DNA of 64,000 nt, from assembly GCF_040939455.1 (NCBI RefSeq), contig NC_134108.1:12739501-12803500 (forward strand). Direction: 5' to 3'. How positions within the stretch are numbered: the stretch's first letter is position 1; each line of letters begins with the position of its first letter. The position numbers and the translations under genes were made by a program. This document shows, in pieces, positions 1 through 12,472 of this stretch. The stretch is from Microcebus murinus. Taxonomy: Eukaryota > Chordata > Mammalia > Primates > Cheirogaleidae. Under the pieces are notes generated by a model that made no database searches, was not told where the DNA came from, and worked only from the letters and a program-made list of their open reading frames with translations.

Positions 1-35
1 TTGGAAGGACTAAGATGGTTTCTTAGACTCTTTAC

Positions 36-392
36 TCTTGCTATTAAGGAATTCCTGAGGCTGGATAATTTATTTAAAAAAGAGGTTTATTTGGCTCACA
101 TTTCTACCTCCAGTGAGGGCTTTAGGCTGCTTCCACTCATGGGAAAAGGGGAAGCAGAGCCAGCATGTGCAGAGATCAAATGCAGGAGAGAATCAAACTC
201 TTTTTAACAACCAGCTCTTGTGGGAACTAATAGAGCAAGAACTGACTCCCCCTCATACCCCAGAAAGAGTATTACTCTATTCACGAAGGATCTGCCCCCA
301 TGACCCAAACAGCACCCAATAGACCCCCTCTCCAACACTGAGTATCAAATTTCAACATGAGGTTTGGGAAACAAATATCCAAACTATAGCAG
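36..392 (-). mobile_element. MaLR-type LTR fragment (MST/MLT1-like)
   Basis: Reading the minus strand, this stretch follows the layout of MaLR long terminal repeats. On the + strand one sees 'aggtttatttggctcaca' near 85, a 'tctgcccccatgacccaaa' segment near 290-308, and an ending near 355-392 with 'caacatgaggtttggg' and 'ccaaactatagca'. No internal retroviral gene follows. The copy is old and diverged, with no clear TSD. The family call comes from recognising the LTR layout, and the exact subfamily is unsure. Confidence 0.6.
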
Positions 393-3039
393 ATAGAGTG
401 CCTGAACTAATCACAGGGAAGAGATAAAGACATTTTTGATGAGGGAGAAGTAAGTATATGGTTAGAATAAGAAATTTTTAAAAATTGGTATTATTTTGTT
501 AACCAAATTGGTAAAGATATAGCTCTTTTGGATCTTGTGGGGAGGCTAATATTTACAAATTCTATTGCAAGTTCAGGTGGAGATATTCTATATTTCATGC
601 TGTTTGCTTTGAACTGTTTTTTAATAATATCCTGGTAGAAAATAGAAAGAGGTAGGATTTATTTGCACCTTCTCACCATAATTGTGCACATCACTTTAAT
701 CTATTTGTTTTCATATTTTCAAAATGTGGGTGCACTACTTGCTTTGTACCAAGTAGCACTTATAACAAATTTGAGAACTCAGTTCCTCTGATGTGAAGGA
801 ATCTTTACATCAACATCATTTCTGTCCATTATTGTGATATCCTTATGAATGTTAGGTAATTAAAATAGAAAAAAATACTTTTCCAAAATATTTCAGCTTT
901 TCACTTAAATTAGAGGTAATAGTCACATAAATGGAGTCAAACTTTGGTAATGGTCTATAATAACTGGTGTTGTCTATTTGGGCCTTGTGCTAGGGCATTT
1001 CTTCTAGGGAAGAATTGGAAATGTATTATGCACTCCATTGTGGAATTAGTGAGGAAAACAAATACAGGTTTTTGGAAAGAGGGTGAATAGGAAGACCATG
1101 ATCACTGAATGAGAATTAATAATGAATATGTCATTATCAATAACATGAAGAAAAGATAATAAGCAAATTAAGAAAGACAGGAAGTAGTCAGAAGAACATG
1201 GGCAGCTAGATTTGCTAAATCAGAAATGGAGATATTACAAATGGGGTGACTCCAACTTGAAGCTCGTAAACAGGCTAATCCTTCCCCCTCTAATACTGTT
1301 ATATCCAGGAAGCATGGTTTTTAGCTTGGTCTTTTAATTAAAATGTTGCTGTTTTCCCATGGATAGAAACCATACAAATGAGCTGGCAACCTTAATTGTT
1401 TGGCATTTCTTTTGGCTTGTTACTTTCCAAACTTACACAAAGTTTCTTAATATATGTTTAGAGATAAATGTTCAAAATTAAGATATAGAATGATATGCCC
1501 AGGATTAGAGGGTTTTTTTACACAGTCATTTTTAATTAAGATTGTGCATTTTATAAATTTTTACTTGTTATCAAACCAACTGAAATATCTTCAGTGGCAT
1601 AATAATGTCTTGTGGATACTTTTTAATTTTCACATATCTTATCATATGATACATATCTGAAGTTGAAATAAGTCTAACATTTTTATGATATAACTTTGTT
1701 TCATTGTTGAGAAATCTTTCTTGACAATTTAATGAAAAATGCTTACTAACTTAGGTTCTTTTAATGATTTTTAGATTTTTTGCACACAATGTTCCATGTC
1801 AAAGTATACTTTCAAATCTGTTTTTATAGTGAGAAGATCTCTTGGATTGTCATAACACACATTCAAATAAATCTTTGGTAAAAAGTCAGTTTTACCTGGA
1901 AGCTGTCTCATTTGTCTAAAGTTATACTCCCACTCATTTTTTTTCCAATTGGCAAAGAAAATTTAAAAACCTATATTCCTAGGATTGATTATACTAGTGT
2001 GAAAATCTTGTTAGTATCTAAGCTATAAGATATGAATAACTAAATTCAAAGTGACATTTTGTATTTAAAACATTATTTTTACATTAAAAACATGCATATG
2101 AGATAAAACTGGGGCTTTAGATTTTTGTTTTTCCTGTGTACTTTTCTTGGAAAACTATAAGCTTCTCTTAGGATTAACTTAATTGCATGCCCCTTGTGGC
2201 CTGTGAAAAATAATTTGAATTTTTGTGCATATGTGAGTATAAATGTTACTTGGAATAAGTGATTGGCCTTGAAATATCAATACTCTGAGAATATATTTAG
2301 AGAAAATAGAACTCACATTGCATTGGATAGATTTGGCTCTGTAAACTGAAGAGAAGTAGAAGAGGAAGTTAAGGATGTTACACTCTTATAGACAGGCTAT
2401 AAGTGTATTTTCTATAAAGGATCTAGCTATTCTTTACCTAAAATTCTATATATCATACAAATATTTATGGACAAGTATTAACTAGAAAGAACTTGGTGGA
2501 TCAGTGAGGAAGGGGTTAAAAAAGGGAATGGTTCCCTATGGGACTCAAAGTAACAGAGTCCAGCCATCAGTTGCATAAGAGGTTTGATCAGAAAAGAGAA
2601 TGTGAAGTGCACATGTGAGAATAGTGAGTATAGATTGTAATCGAAGTCTTAGAAATGGGTGAGATAGCTTAGAAAGAAGAGACTAGAAAGCACACAGCAG
2701 CAAATCCATCCAGCAGAGCTGATTTCTTTTGTTTGGCTGCAGATTACTTTCGTTTTTTTCTTCTTCTACTACTTTTTTTTCTTTCTTTTTATTATGCATT
2801 GAATTTGAATGTCTTCAGGCAGGTCATGCATTCTCTACTTGGCTACAAAGTTCAATATGACCTGCACTGTTTTACTGGCTCATTTCATATGTTTATATTA
2901 TTTGCTTGGATCCTGTTTGCTATGCCTAGCATGGTAAGGTGTGCAAAGCTTTAAATAGAATCCTGCAACAGCAGCATTTAAGAGAGGAAAAATAAAGAGG
3001 AATCTTAATAGAGATAGTGAAGGAGCAGTAAGAAAAGGA
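393..3039. other. AT-rich DNA with nothing recognised
   Basis: No open frame longer than about 73 codons occurs here, and I recognise no repeat family, splice-flanked coding block or RNA gene. Short pyrimidine-rich runs occur near 2750-2790. This is presumed unique or very old decayed sequence. Confidence 0.5.
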
Positions 3040-3330
3040 GAATCAGAAATGTATGGTTTCATGAGAGAGGTCAGCCATGTCAAATGCTAATGAAGTTAGG
3101 CCAGATGAAGACTGACATATTCCCTATGGTTTTGGTGACAAGGAGGTCAGTGGTGATCTTGGAAAGAGGCATTTCAATATAGTATTAAATGTGTAAGTCA
3201 CATTGCAGTAGAATGACAAATAAGTAGGTTTGGGAAATAAGAACATAGAGCAAGCAGGAATAGACAATTATTCCAATAAGCTTGTTTATGTAGGATGGAA
3301 AGAAATTGGGCTAGAAGGAAGAACTTAATC
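3040..3330 (+). repeat. Ancient interspersed repeat fragment, family not named
   Basis: The 'gtcaaatgctaatgaagtta' and 'ggaggtcagtggtgatcttgg' segments look like an old non-coding mammalian repeat. The repeat around 18290-18830 has counterparts, with 'gtcacagtaagatgg', 'accattgaatttagcaac' and 'accttggcaagaacaatttt' in the same order. I cannot name the family. The call rests on weak similarity within the window. Confidence 0.35.
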
Positions 3331-4179
3331 ATGGGAGCATTCTCAAAATTACTACTCTATTATTACAGCATCTATGAATCCTAAGACGAACGTTTTATGT
3401 ATTTCATCATGATATCTTTGACATCAGAAAACAACTTAAAATAAATGAATCTTACTATTAGTACCAAGGTCACCAGGTGACAGTTGTCGCGTACTTTTCT
3501 TTACCTGAGCATATTGATATCATGTCAGTTGGGACAAGTACATCATTGGCACCACATATGATGTTTAATGTCTTTAAAAGGATTACACTATAATTAAGCA
3601 TTAAGATGAATTGTTAGTTTGTACTCAGGCACCAAAACAGTAGTGTGATCTAAGGTAAAAGTCTATGTTCAAGAATTCTTTAATAACTCATTTATTAAGC
3701 ATAAAATAAAAAAATTCCAAGTAATAAGAAAGCATTATATTATAGTTTTATTGGCACCTTTTGTTTCCTAAAGGTACATAAAATGTGAGCTATCTGACAG
3801 CCAATATGTTAGATTTGAAATACTTTTTTATATCACAAGCAATGCATGAATAATATACTTTTCTTTAAAAATCTAAATGAATACTGATTCTCAGTGCTTC
3901 CCCTCCAGTTCTAATAATATTTCTCTTACCCACGGTGATCAAAAAATCACTTTGATATATATCTTTTATACCTTTTCTATGCATTGAAATACAGATGCAA
4001 ATACTGAGGTAAAAACATGCAATTGGTTTATTGTTTCTTTTCCCTATTAAACACTATCATTTTGTATTTCTACAACTACCTTTTTTTCCCCTCATATGAT
4101 TATACTATGTTTTATTGAAGAAATGGGGAAAGGTATAAGCATATACTACTAGAGAGAGTCCAAGCTGTTAAAGACTCTT
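3331..4179. other. AT-rich DNA with nothing recognised
   Basis: No coding potential, simple repeat or recognisable transposon is visible. Confidence 0.45.
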
Positions 4180-4430
4180 CAGAGGAATCTGGCAGATACA
4201 TATTAAAATTTAAAATTTGTGTATCATATAACCTAAAGTACCACTATTCCTTACTACCTTAATGCAAAAACTCCTACCTATACACAAGGAGTCACATTGC
4301 TCTGTTTATAATGGAACAGACTTGAATTGTTCTAAGTATTTTACCCAAGAAATAGATAAAATGAATAAACAACTCTGATATGTTCATTCAATATCTGATG
4401 CTATGTATCAATGAAAAAGTAGGAAGAAGA
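4180..4430 (+). mobile_element. Decayed L1M 3'-end fragment
   Basis: The order of 'ggaatctggcagatacatatta', a block with 'caaggagtcacattgctctg' and 'tttataatgg', and later 'atgctatgtatcaatgaaaa' follows the 3' part of ORF2 and the 3' UTR of old mammalian L1 elements. Every reading frame is broken. The age is well beyond that of the intact L1 in this window. Confidence 0.45.
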
Positions 4431-4779
4431 AAAATCCCTGAAATAATAAACTCTCCTATCAATAAAATTTGTACAAGAGGAATAGGATGGTTATGGTCAT
4501 TGGAAAAGAAAGCTATCAATAATTAGAAGATTCCAAAACATATAAGGAGGGCCTTATCTATAAATGATTCTTTATAATTTACTTTTCTTTGGCATGTATA
4601 AACAAGGTCAGCCAGATTTGATTGTTCTGATAACAGTCTTAAAGTTTCAAAAAAAATGTTACTATGTAGTGAATTAAACTATCCTCTGCTTTCTGTATAT
4701 GATGCAGACAGTCAAAGAGAAAGCTGTTAAAAGGAGGATTTCTTGCACTACTATAACACTACTATAACAACCACCTATC

Positions 4780-4905
4780 TTGTGTCGTTTGCTATTACAT
4801 CATGCTATTAGATCACGTATATCCTTTTCCTTGCTAGATTATAAACTCCATGAGAACTAGAACATGGAATCTGGTACTTTATATCTCCCATTAATATTGC
4901 TGAGC
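4780..4905 (+). mobile_element. L2 3'-end fragment
   Basis: The stretch 'agattataaactccatgaga' followed by 'gcatatacc' resembles the conserved L2 3' end, where 'actgtaagctccatgagg' is followed by the terminal part. It is short, diverged and non-coding. Confidence 0.5.
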
Positions 4906-7185
4906 ATATACCCAAGAAACAGAAATATTTCCCTCACATGAAAAATGAGCAAACTAAAATTGAACATTACAGCACTGGTTTTATAATGTCAGGAAGAGAA
5001 AGCCATGTCTCCTGGTTCACTGAGCTATCAATTCCAAGGAGACCCAGAGCAGATTTTCTCTCCATGAAAGAGCTGCTGAGTGCTGGTGAGTGGCCAGTGA
5101 TGTAAAGTCCCATGACTGTGGGAGCCAAGGCCAAGAGAGCCGATGCCTCACCTCTAAGCCCACATTGCACTCTTGATAGGTTCTGTCCTACTGAGAAGCT
5201 CATTACTTCCTCAGCTTCATCTTTCTCAGAGATCAAAACAAAATAACATGAGCAAGGGCTTTCAAAAAAGTGAAGGATGGTATCTGGATAGTCTGGAGAT
5301 GTACTTTGTAACCACACATTAAGTAGAGTAACCTGTGCCAAACACATTGTAACAAATAACTGGAAGTGATTTTAGGAGCAGATGTGTAAGGAGTTACTAT
5401 ACTTACCCAGCTAGTCTTTGCATGAACCAGTGGCGTCTCTAATGCATTCCATAGCTAGGTTTGTTTGTTTCGTTTTGTTTCCATTTAAAAAATAAACCAT
5501 GAGCCTATTAGAAGACACTGCTCTGCTAAATTCACATGTCAGAAGGGTCACTAAAGAAAAAGGGAATCAACCTGAGTTGGGTTGCTGAGAACTGTTTTAA
5601 AGGAATTATACATCAAAACTATTGCTCCAGGAGGTATAGGCAGCAGATCAATAACAAAATGCTTTATGTACAGGTCTGAAAGAGGCAGCAGGGAAGAAGA
5701 AAATCTATCTCAGCTCTTTTTGTACAGCCGGCTGTAAGACGCCAAAGGAGGGAGAGAATCCAATAAACCTCTTCACTTGATTTTTTTCTCTTTTTGAGGA
5801 TATATTCACCAGCCCCACAAGGTTTTTTATGGCACTAAACAACTCAGTAGGAAGAACAGCTTCACAAACCATCTGGCTAATTTTCCCAAGAAACTGCAGA
5901 AATAAGAAGACATTTCTCCCTTAGCACCTTGCCAGTTGCACAGCATGTACCTGGATACTCCCTGAAGGATTTAGTAGTGTGCATAGCAAGCTGGCCACAA
6001 AAAGATGGGGTAAAGCATCATGAGGTTTGCAATGCATTTGGTACAAAGTTCTCAGGAAAAATGTGATAAAATGCATTAAAATGATCATCTAATTTGCAGG
6101 AATATTTTAAAAATATAATAACAGCAAGAATATTAAATGATTATATAAATATATAATGACTTATTACAAAAGCTTTTTGCAGGAAGGAGGGAGGAGAGGC
6201 TCCAAGCCATATTTAATGAAACACAATAACTAGCATAGTCTTCAATGAGAAAAGAAAATGTCTGGTTCTTATATAAGTGCACATGGATAGCGGGTAATAG
6301 TAATAAATGAAAAAACAATTTGAAAAGAGTGGATATTCAGGCACTTGTTCACAAAATAGCACATTTTAAGGATTCATTAATTTTGATAGTATTGCAATGA
6401 TACATTTCCACAGGGTGTGGACTCAGGTGGCTCCCATCCAGATTAAAATTCAAGTGTGCCATCTACCTGCCCTACTGCCAAAAACCCGCTGATGACCTTT
6501 TCTCAGGATTTGGAGTTGTATATGATGTATCCTACTGAAATGACTAAAGTGTTCTCTAAATAAGACACTTGAAAGTATGAATCATGATTAATTGCCTCTC
6601 AGATATGTTTCATTTAGGCAAAATCTATATCAATCTATGAAAGGACCTTCTATTAAAACACCTTTAATAACACAGTCACCAGTCACCTCTGCTGCTGCAA
6701 TTTATATTAGGACTTAGAAGTTAGATTTCGAATTTCATACTAACAGCCTTGGGAGATCTTTTCCTACTGTATCATGCTACTTACCTATTTTTGTTCCCTT
6801 TTAGAATTCTGTCTCTGTGATCATCTTATTTTTTCCTTCAGTGAGGTGAGACAAATTTTCACAAGTTCTAAAATGATTTTAGCTAAAAGTATGATATGGA
6901 AACCCACTATTTTAGCCTTTATTTTTTTTCTTTGGCTAAAAAGAATTATTACCCCTCCCAAATAGAACAAATTTCACATGTGTGAAACATAACTTATTAT
7001 CTTGCTTCTTAAAAACTACTACTCCTCTAGTCATAATATCTGCTCAGCAAAAATTTGCCAAGAATTTGCTGGTAACTAATCACCTATCCTATGAGGCAAG
7101 CAAAACACTGCACACCACAAAGCCTCATTCTTTCTCTTCTCATCCTTTTTACCTAATCTTTTATTAAGTATGAAACTTTTCATGT
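4906..7185. other. DNA with nothing recognised
   Basis: A 126-codon minus frame (4967-5347) and several shorter ones occur, but none resembles a known protein. None has splice or promoter context that I could support. No repeat family is recognised. Confidence 0.45.
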
Positions 7186-7189
7186 TGAA

Positions 7190-7770
7190 ATGAGTATACA
7201 TATATAAAAGTTATAAAAGTGGCATAAAGAATTCCCTTATGCAGTTCACTCAAATTCCTCAAGTATTAACATTTTACCACACTTTATCATCCATTCATTT
7301 TCATTCTTCTTGGTGCAACCTATTGGGAGGCACATTATCTGAATTTGTCCTATTACCAGTGGTGTTAACTTTGATCACTTGGTTAAGGTGATATCATTGT
7401 AAAGCTACTATTTTCATATTTTGCATTTACCATTGTAAAGCTACCATTTTCCCCCTTGTAATGAATAAGTTTCTTGTAGGGAGCTGTTTGAGCCTGTGCA
7501 AATGCAGTACTTTCCATGATATCACCTATCTCTCATTTTAATACCCATTTGTAATGATTTCCTGGGAAAAAAATTATTGCAATGATTGGCAAATGGTGAT
7601 TTCCTAACATCATCATTTCTTCTACATTTTTTTAGTTGGAATCCTACTGTAGACAAGAATTTTCCCTTCAATTTATTTAGCCATTAATTTGTTCACATCA
7701 GTATAGAAAAATCATTGATTTTTTTTATTTTATGAGTCAAGATTTTTTACTATCATTAATTTTTTTTCTT
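7190..7770 (-). mobile_element. Old L1M (L1ME-like) 3' UTR fragment
   Basis: Read on the + strand, the order of 'gatcacttggttaaggtg', 'tgtaaagctac', 'cccttgtaatgaataagttt', 'ttggcaaatggtgatttcc' and 'agttggaatcctactgta' matches the reverse complement of the 3' UTR of old L1M elements. An 'attgtaaagctac' block appears twice (7397 and 7431), a local duplication. It is non-coding. Confidence 0.55.
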
Positions 7771-7885
7771 GTTCAAATTGTCCCTTATTCAAGATGGTTC
7801 TTGTGTCTTTATTACATACCCCTATCAGTTTTTGAGACTTCTGTAATCAAAGATACTCCAGACTCATCTCATGCCACCCCATCTG

Positions 7886-8312
7886 TTAGCTTGCTAGGGT
7901 TGCTGCACAAAGCAACACAGACTAGATGGCTCAAACAACAGAAACCTATAGCCTCACAACAGAAAAGGTTAGAACTTTGAAATCAAGATGTCAGCAGGGT
8001 AGATCCCCTTCTGAGGGCCACAAAGGAAGGATCTGTTCCAGGCTTTTCTCCTTGGCTTATAGAAGGAAGGCCGTCTTCTCTGTACCTCTCTTCACATCAT
8101 CTTCCCTCCATCCATGTCCCTGCATCTTCACATGGCATCTCTCTTTTATGCCAGCCATTTTTAATTAAGTCCCACTTTAATGGCTTCATCATAACTAATA
8201 ACTAATTATATGTGTCATGACCCTACTTCCAAATAATGTCACATTCTGAGATTCTGAGATTCTGGGGATTAGCACTTCAACATTTGAATTTGGGAATGAC
8301 ACAAATCAACTT
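7886..8312 (-). mobile_element. MaLR-type (MLT1-like) LTR
   Basis: The + strand begins 'ttagcttgctagggttgctg', continues with 'ggctcaaacaacagaaacc', and ends with 'ggattagcacttcaacattt' and 'gggaatgacacaaatcaac'. This is the reverse-complement layout of a MaLR LTR. The copy is diverged, with no internal region and no clear TSD. Confidence 0.6.
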
Positions 8313-8759
8313 AGCACTATCTCAGCACTGGAATTAGCCATCTCTCCAAGGAGTCCTGGCTTCTCTTATTGGAAATCAGTATTTAAAAACCAGTATCCTG
8401 GTGCTAGATGGTCTCACTATTTAGGAGATATTATATCTTCTAGAAACTCTCAGTGAGCAGAGATAAATAAAATATGTGTATATGTGCAAATATATCTATG
8501 TCTACATCTGTACCTGTATCTAAATTGAGACATATGTACGTCTGTATACATATACATACTGAGTTCACACTGAGGACCTACAATTCTAATTTAATACCAC
8601 AGGATTTATTGTATACTTCTCCCTTTTCCTCTCTTAAGCTTGCCCACAATAATTAGAAACCTAGATTTCATTTTCCACAGTAATTTATTTTCTCAGACCA
8701 ATACACGTTTTATAATTGGCAAGTCATACCACTGTGAAAAACAAGCATTTTAAGTTTCC
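8313..8759. other. DNA with nothing recognised
   Basis: Only a short alternating-purine/pyrimidine patch (8475-8560, 'atatgtg'-like) stands out. Confidence 0.4.
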
Positions 8760-10325
8760 AGTTCAGCAAAAAAAGGAACTTAAAAGTTGTGACTCCGCGC
8801 TAACAGCAAGTAAAAAGCTGAACAAACTGAAAAATCAATAACTTTCCTTAGATCCAACAGAGAAGTGAGGTCACAAGGCAAACTGTGGCCTTCAAATTGG
8901 ACAGAAGACAGGTGAACACAGAAAATCACACCTTCAGGACAGAGACTCACCACCAAAAATCTCCACAGGAACCAAGGCGAAGGCAGAAAATCCTGAACTG
9001 TAATTGATGAATTGCTGGAGGCTTAAAGAGAGCAACTCTGAGAGTCAATAACTCAGGGGTGGGGGGGGGGCAATCACAGGGACTCCCTTACTTTGGTGAG
9101 TTTTACCTCCAGGAGCTCAACCAGATTCTCAGTGAATATTGGGGAAAAATCCCTTGTGTTTCCAGCAGAGGGAGTGCAAAAGGAAGCATTTTGAAATATG
9201 CCAGAGAATTTTGTCCTTAACAAGGGCTTCCTTCAAGAGAAACTCTAATATCTTACCAGAGTGTAAACCATTCTGGTTTCATCAGCACCTAACTGGCCTG
9301 GTGGAAGGGAAATACCCAACTCCAGCCCACTCTGGCCATCCGGTCCCCACCGAAGGCGGCAGGTGGACTGAGACGCACTTGTGAAGTTCAGAGTTCAGAG
9401 ACACAGGCTCCCTAAAGGACTGAACTGAGACCTTCCCCTACACGTCACCAAAACTTCAGTAAGGGCCCATGTTTTGTAGCTACTTTTACCCAGTCCACCA
9501 TGTTTCCCTTCTAAAACAGGCAAAAAACACACAGCTTGAAGAGATAAAGCAAGCATCAGAATCAAACTCAGATGTGGCAGGGATGTTGGAATTATCAGAC
9601 CCAGAATGTAAAACAACCATGGTTAATATGCTGAGAGCTCTAAAGGACAAAGCAGACAGGCAGCATGTAAGAACAGACAGATAATGTGAGTGGAGAGAGA
9701 GAAATTCTAAAAAAAAAGAAAATCAATAAGAAATTCTAGAGATCAAAGACAGTATAATAGAAATGAAGAATGCCTTTGGTGGGCTTATTTGTAGGTTGAG
9801 GAATGAATCTCTGAGCTTCAGGATATGTCACTAGAAACTTCGAAAGTGGAAAAGAAAAGATAAAAAAGAAAAAAAAGTGGAATAGGATATCCAAGAACTA
9901 TAGGAAAACTATGAAATGTGTACCATATATATAAAGGGAATACCAGAAGGAAAGAAAAGAAGAAAAGGAACAGAAGAAACCACTAATGACTGATGATTTC
10001 TTCAAATTAATGTCAGACACCAATCACAGATCTAGAAATCCCAGAGTCCACCAAGCAGGATAATGCTAAAAACAAACAAAAAACAAACACAAAAACAAAA
10101 AACTGCATCTAAGCATATCATATTCAAATTACAGAAAACCCAAGATTTAAAAAATCTTGAAATAAACCAAAGGGGGAAAAACAGGTTATTTATATATAAC
10201 CTGTTACCCTTGGAACTAAATGGATCTAGAATTTACATCCTAGTTGGGATAAGTACAGTTTCCGACAATTCTCTTAAATTCATTCAGCTTCATTCAGGCC
10301 ATACAAATTGGTTCTTTCAATAATG
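8760..10325 (+). pseudogene. Ancient L1M 5' UTR plus ORF1 remnant
   Basis: The segment 9735-10170 follows old L1 ORF1 in order: 'gatcaaagacagtataatag', 'gaatctctgagcttcaggat', 'ggaataccagaaggaa', 'aatgtcagacaccaat', and 'cagagtccaccaagcaggat'. The upstream part (about 8760-9700) is consistent with an L1M 5' UTR and N-terminal ORF1, and contains a G-run at 9057-9070. The frame is broken by many stops and indels, so no ORF1 protein can be made. Perfect short inverted repeats occur near 10141-10160 and 10180-10205. It differs strongly from the intact ORF1 at 24822, as expected for an early mammalian L1 lineage. Confidence 0.6.
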
Positions 10326-10539
10326 TTTAAAGCAAGTTTATTGAATGCCTATTATGGTATGCCAGATACAGTTTTTGTTGCTTAGGAATCACAGAACACT
10401 AATGGAGCTGGAAACTCTCAATTAAAATAACCTTGTCTTTGGGCTCATTCTTCTAGATATCCTCTCATGCATCCCTCCTGCCCAATTGCTGTGTTATGTT
10501 GCTTGGAAATATGAATGTTATTCTGCACACTTTGAATTA
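10326..10539 (+). repeat. Possible MIR-like fragment
   Basis: The phrase 'tttattgaatgcctattatg' followed by 'gccagatacag' resembles the start of MIR-type SINEs. The match is short and uncertain. Confidence 0.3.
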
Positions 10540-10990
10540 AAAACTTATAATGGTGCCCCATTGAAAACAAAATAAAGTCCAGACTCCTTAATAGGACATT
10601 GCAGAACTTTCACAACCTTATCGCTTCTACCCAGTTTTCTTGTCAGGATCTAACCTTCACTCAAATACTCCAGCACACAGGTTCATACCTCTGTCACTAA
10701 GAGATTGGAACTCCCTGTCCTGGGCTACACTTTCCCATTCCTACCACAACTAATTCCTATTCATCCTTCAGTGATAAGCTGTACTCTGAAGTCTACTCAA
10801 ATTTATCAAAGTAGATTTGGCACTTTCTTCTTGCACACTCCCCCAACATATGCCCTCTACTTCTGGACAAAAGCTCACAATCTAATCTCTCACCAGCTGT
10901 GAATGTCCCCAGGGCAGAGACGGTTGTAATGCATCCAAGTAGGATATCAGTCATGTTGCTTCTAATGAATAAAAGAGCAATATTTTTCAG
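10540..10990 (+). mobile_element. L2 LINE 3' fragment
   Basis: The sequence follows the L2 3' end: 'aataaagtccagactcctta', 'cattcctaccacaactaattcc', 'tattcatccttcagtgataa', and 'aatgtccccagggcagagac' before 'tgaataaaagagc'. All frames are degraded. This is an ancient mammal-wide repeat and is not mobile. Confidence 0.65.
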
Positions 10991-11841
10991 TCAAGACTTG
11001 CAAAACCTTTATTTATTTTTCTAGCAGCAGGATTAAAGCACTAGAAAAAGTCAAGTAACTGTTCCTCTTTAAATCACCCTGATGATTCTCCTTGCAGGAT
11101 GACGGCAGCCTCATGCAACTTAACCAAATGGCTACAGCTATTCTGCCCGAGGTTTTAACAGCTATCCCATGAAGGCCTTTTAGGATGAACCACAGTTTAG
11201 CAAAGGAAAAAGTATTCTACTCATGAAAAAGTTAAAGAGAAAACATTTTTCTAATTAGAAAGAGGAAATAATTCATTTAAAAGGGCTTGACATGAATTCC
11301 TGAAGTAACCAACTATAACAAAATGGTAGACTTTCTGTGTAACCAACTACAACAAAAGGTTGGACTTGATTTATATCATGTTCATGTTAAATTTTTATGT
11401 GTTTTAAAACTTGATCATGCTTTTATCTGAGAAAGGTATACACAGATGTATGTTGAAGTAGTTCTTGGTTTTTATAATTTTGCAGGGATTTGAAAAAGGA
11501 AATAGATACTTTACTTGTAATTTTAATGGAAACACTTCATCTACATGGGTTTTTGTACTTCACAGAAGAATAAATTGTCACCATGAGCCACAGAATTTTC
11601 GGTGGTCTTAGTTCCAAATAAATCTGTGTATATATTTATTAGTTTTATAAAGACAAAATGAAAAAAATGACATGATTAATCATTTTGGGTCATAGTTACA
11701 AGGGATAGAATAGAGCAAGGGTTAGAAAAATCAAAAATAAAATTTCCTAATTCTAAGGAAATACAATATAGTACTTTTCTAGTATAAAACCTATATGCAA
11801 AACAAGGAAATGTGAGTAAAATAAAAATATATATGATTAGT
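10991..11841. other. DNA with nothing recognised
   Basis: No coding frame or known repeat is visible. Two near-copies of 'gtaaccaactataacaaaa' occur (about 11304 and 11340), a small local duplication. Confidence 0.4.
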
Positions 11842-12345
11842 TTCCTTTTGCTAACTGTAACAAATTATCACAAATTTTGTGGCTTAAAACAACACAAGTG
11901 TATTACCTTACAGTTCTGGAGATCAGAAGTATGAAATGGTTTCACTGGGCTAAAATCAAGTCATGCAGAACTGCATTCTTTCTGGCAGCAAATTCTAGAG
12001 GAGAATTCATTTCGTTACCTTTTCCTGCTTCTAGAGGCGTCCTGCACTCCTCCACTCTTGGCCACTTTGTCCATCTTCAAAGCCAGTATCACAACATTCT
12101 GATCTGTTTTTGTTGTTCCATCTTCATCTCTTCCTCTTCTGCCTTTCTTTCTCATCCTTCACGTATCACTGTGACTACATTGGACTCACCACCTGATCAA
12201 AAATAATTTCCTTGTTTTAAGGTCAGCTAATTAGCAACTTTATTTTAATCTGCAAATGTAATTCTCCCTTGCCACGTAACAAAACATGTCCCCAGGTGAC
12301 AGAGATTAGGAGGCAGATGTCTTTCGGGGTGCCTATCATATATTA
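11842..12345 (-). mobile_element. MaLR-type (MLT1-like) LTR
   Basis: The + strand opens with 'tagtttccttttgctaactg', 'tgtggcttaaaacaacacaa' and 'cagttctggagatcagaag'. It passes 'ttggccactttgtccatctt' and ends at 'agattaggaggcagatgtc'. This is the reverse complement of a MaLR LTR. The chance 109-codon frame inside it (11877-12206) is not a gene. Confidence 0.6.
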
Positions 12346-12472
12346 TGGTTATTTTCATGTTATTTAGAAAACAAAGCATGCATACAATTTCGAGGTAGGA
12401 GATATTATTATACCAGGGCAAGGACATAAGGACGCCAGCAAACACAGGGCTCTGATACTAGCAACTGGAAGT

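Noticed and set aside
4967..5347. 126-codon minus-strand open frame
   Set aside because: No recognisable domain, no supporting splice or promoter context, and a length expected by chance in 64 kb.
7397..7445. Duplicated 'attgtaaagctac' block as a regulatory tandem
   Set aside because: It lies within an L1M 3' UTR fragment and is a local slip or ordinary decay.
11877..12206. 109-codon + frame
   Set aside because: It is inside a MaLR-type LTR read in antisense.
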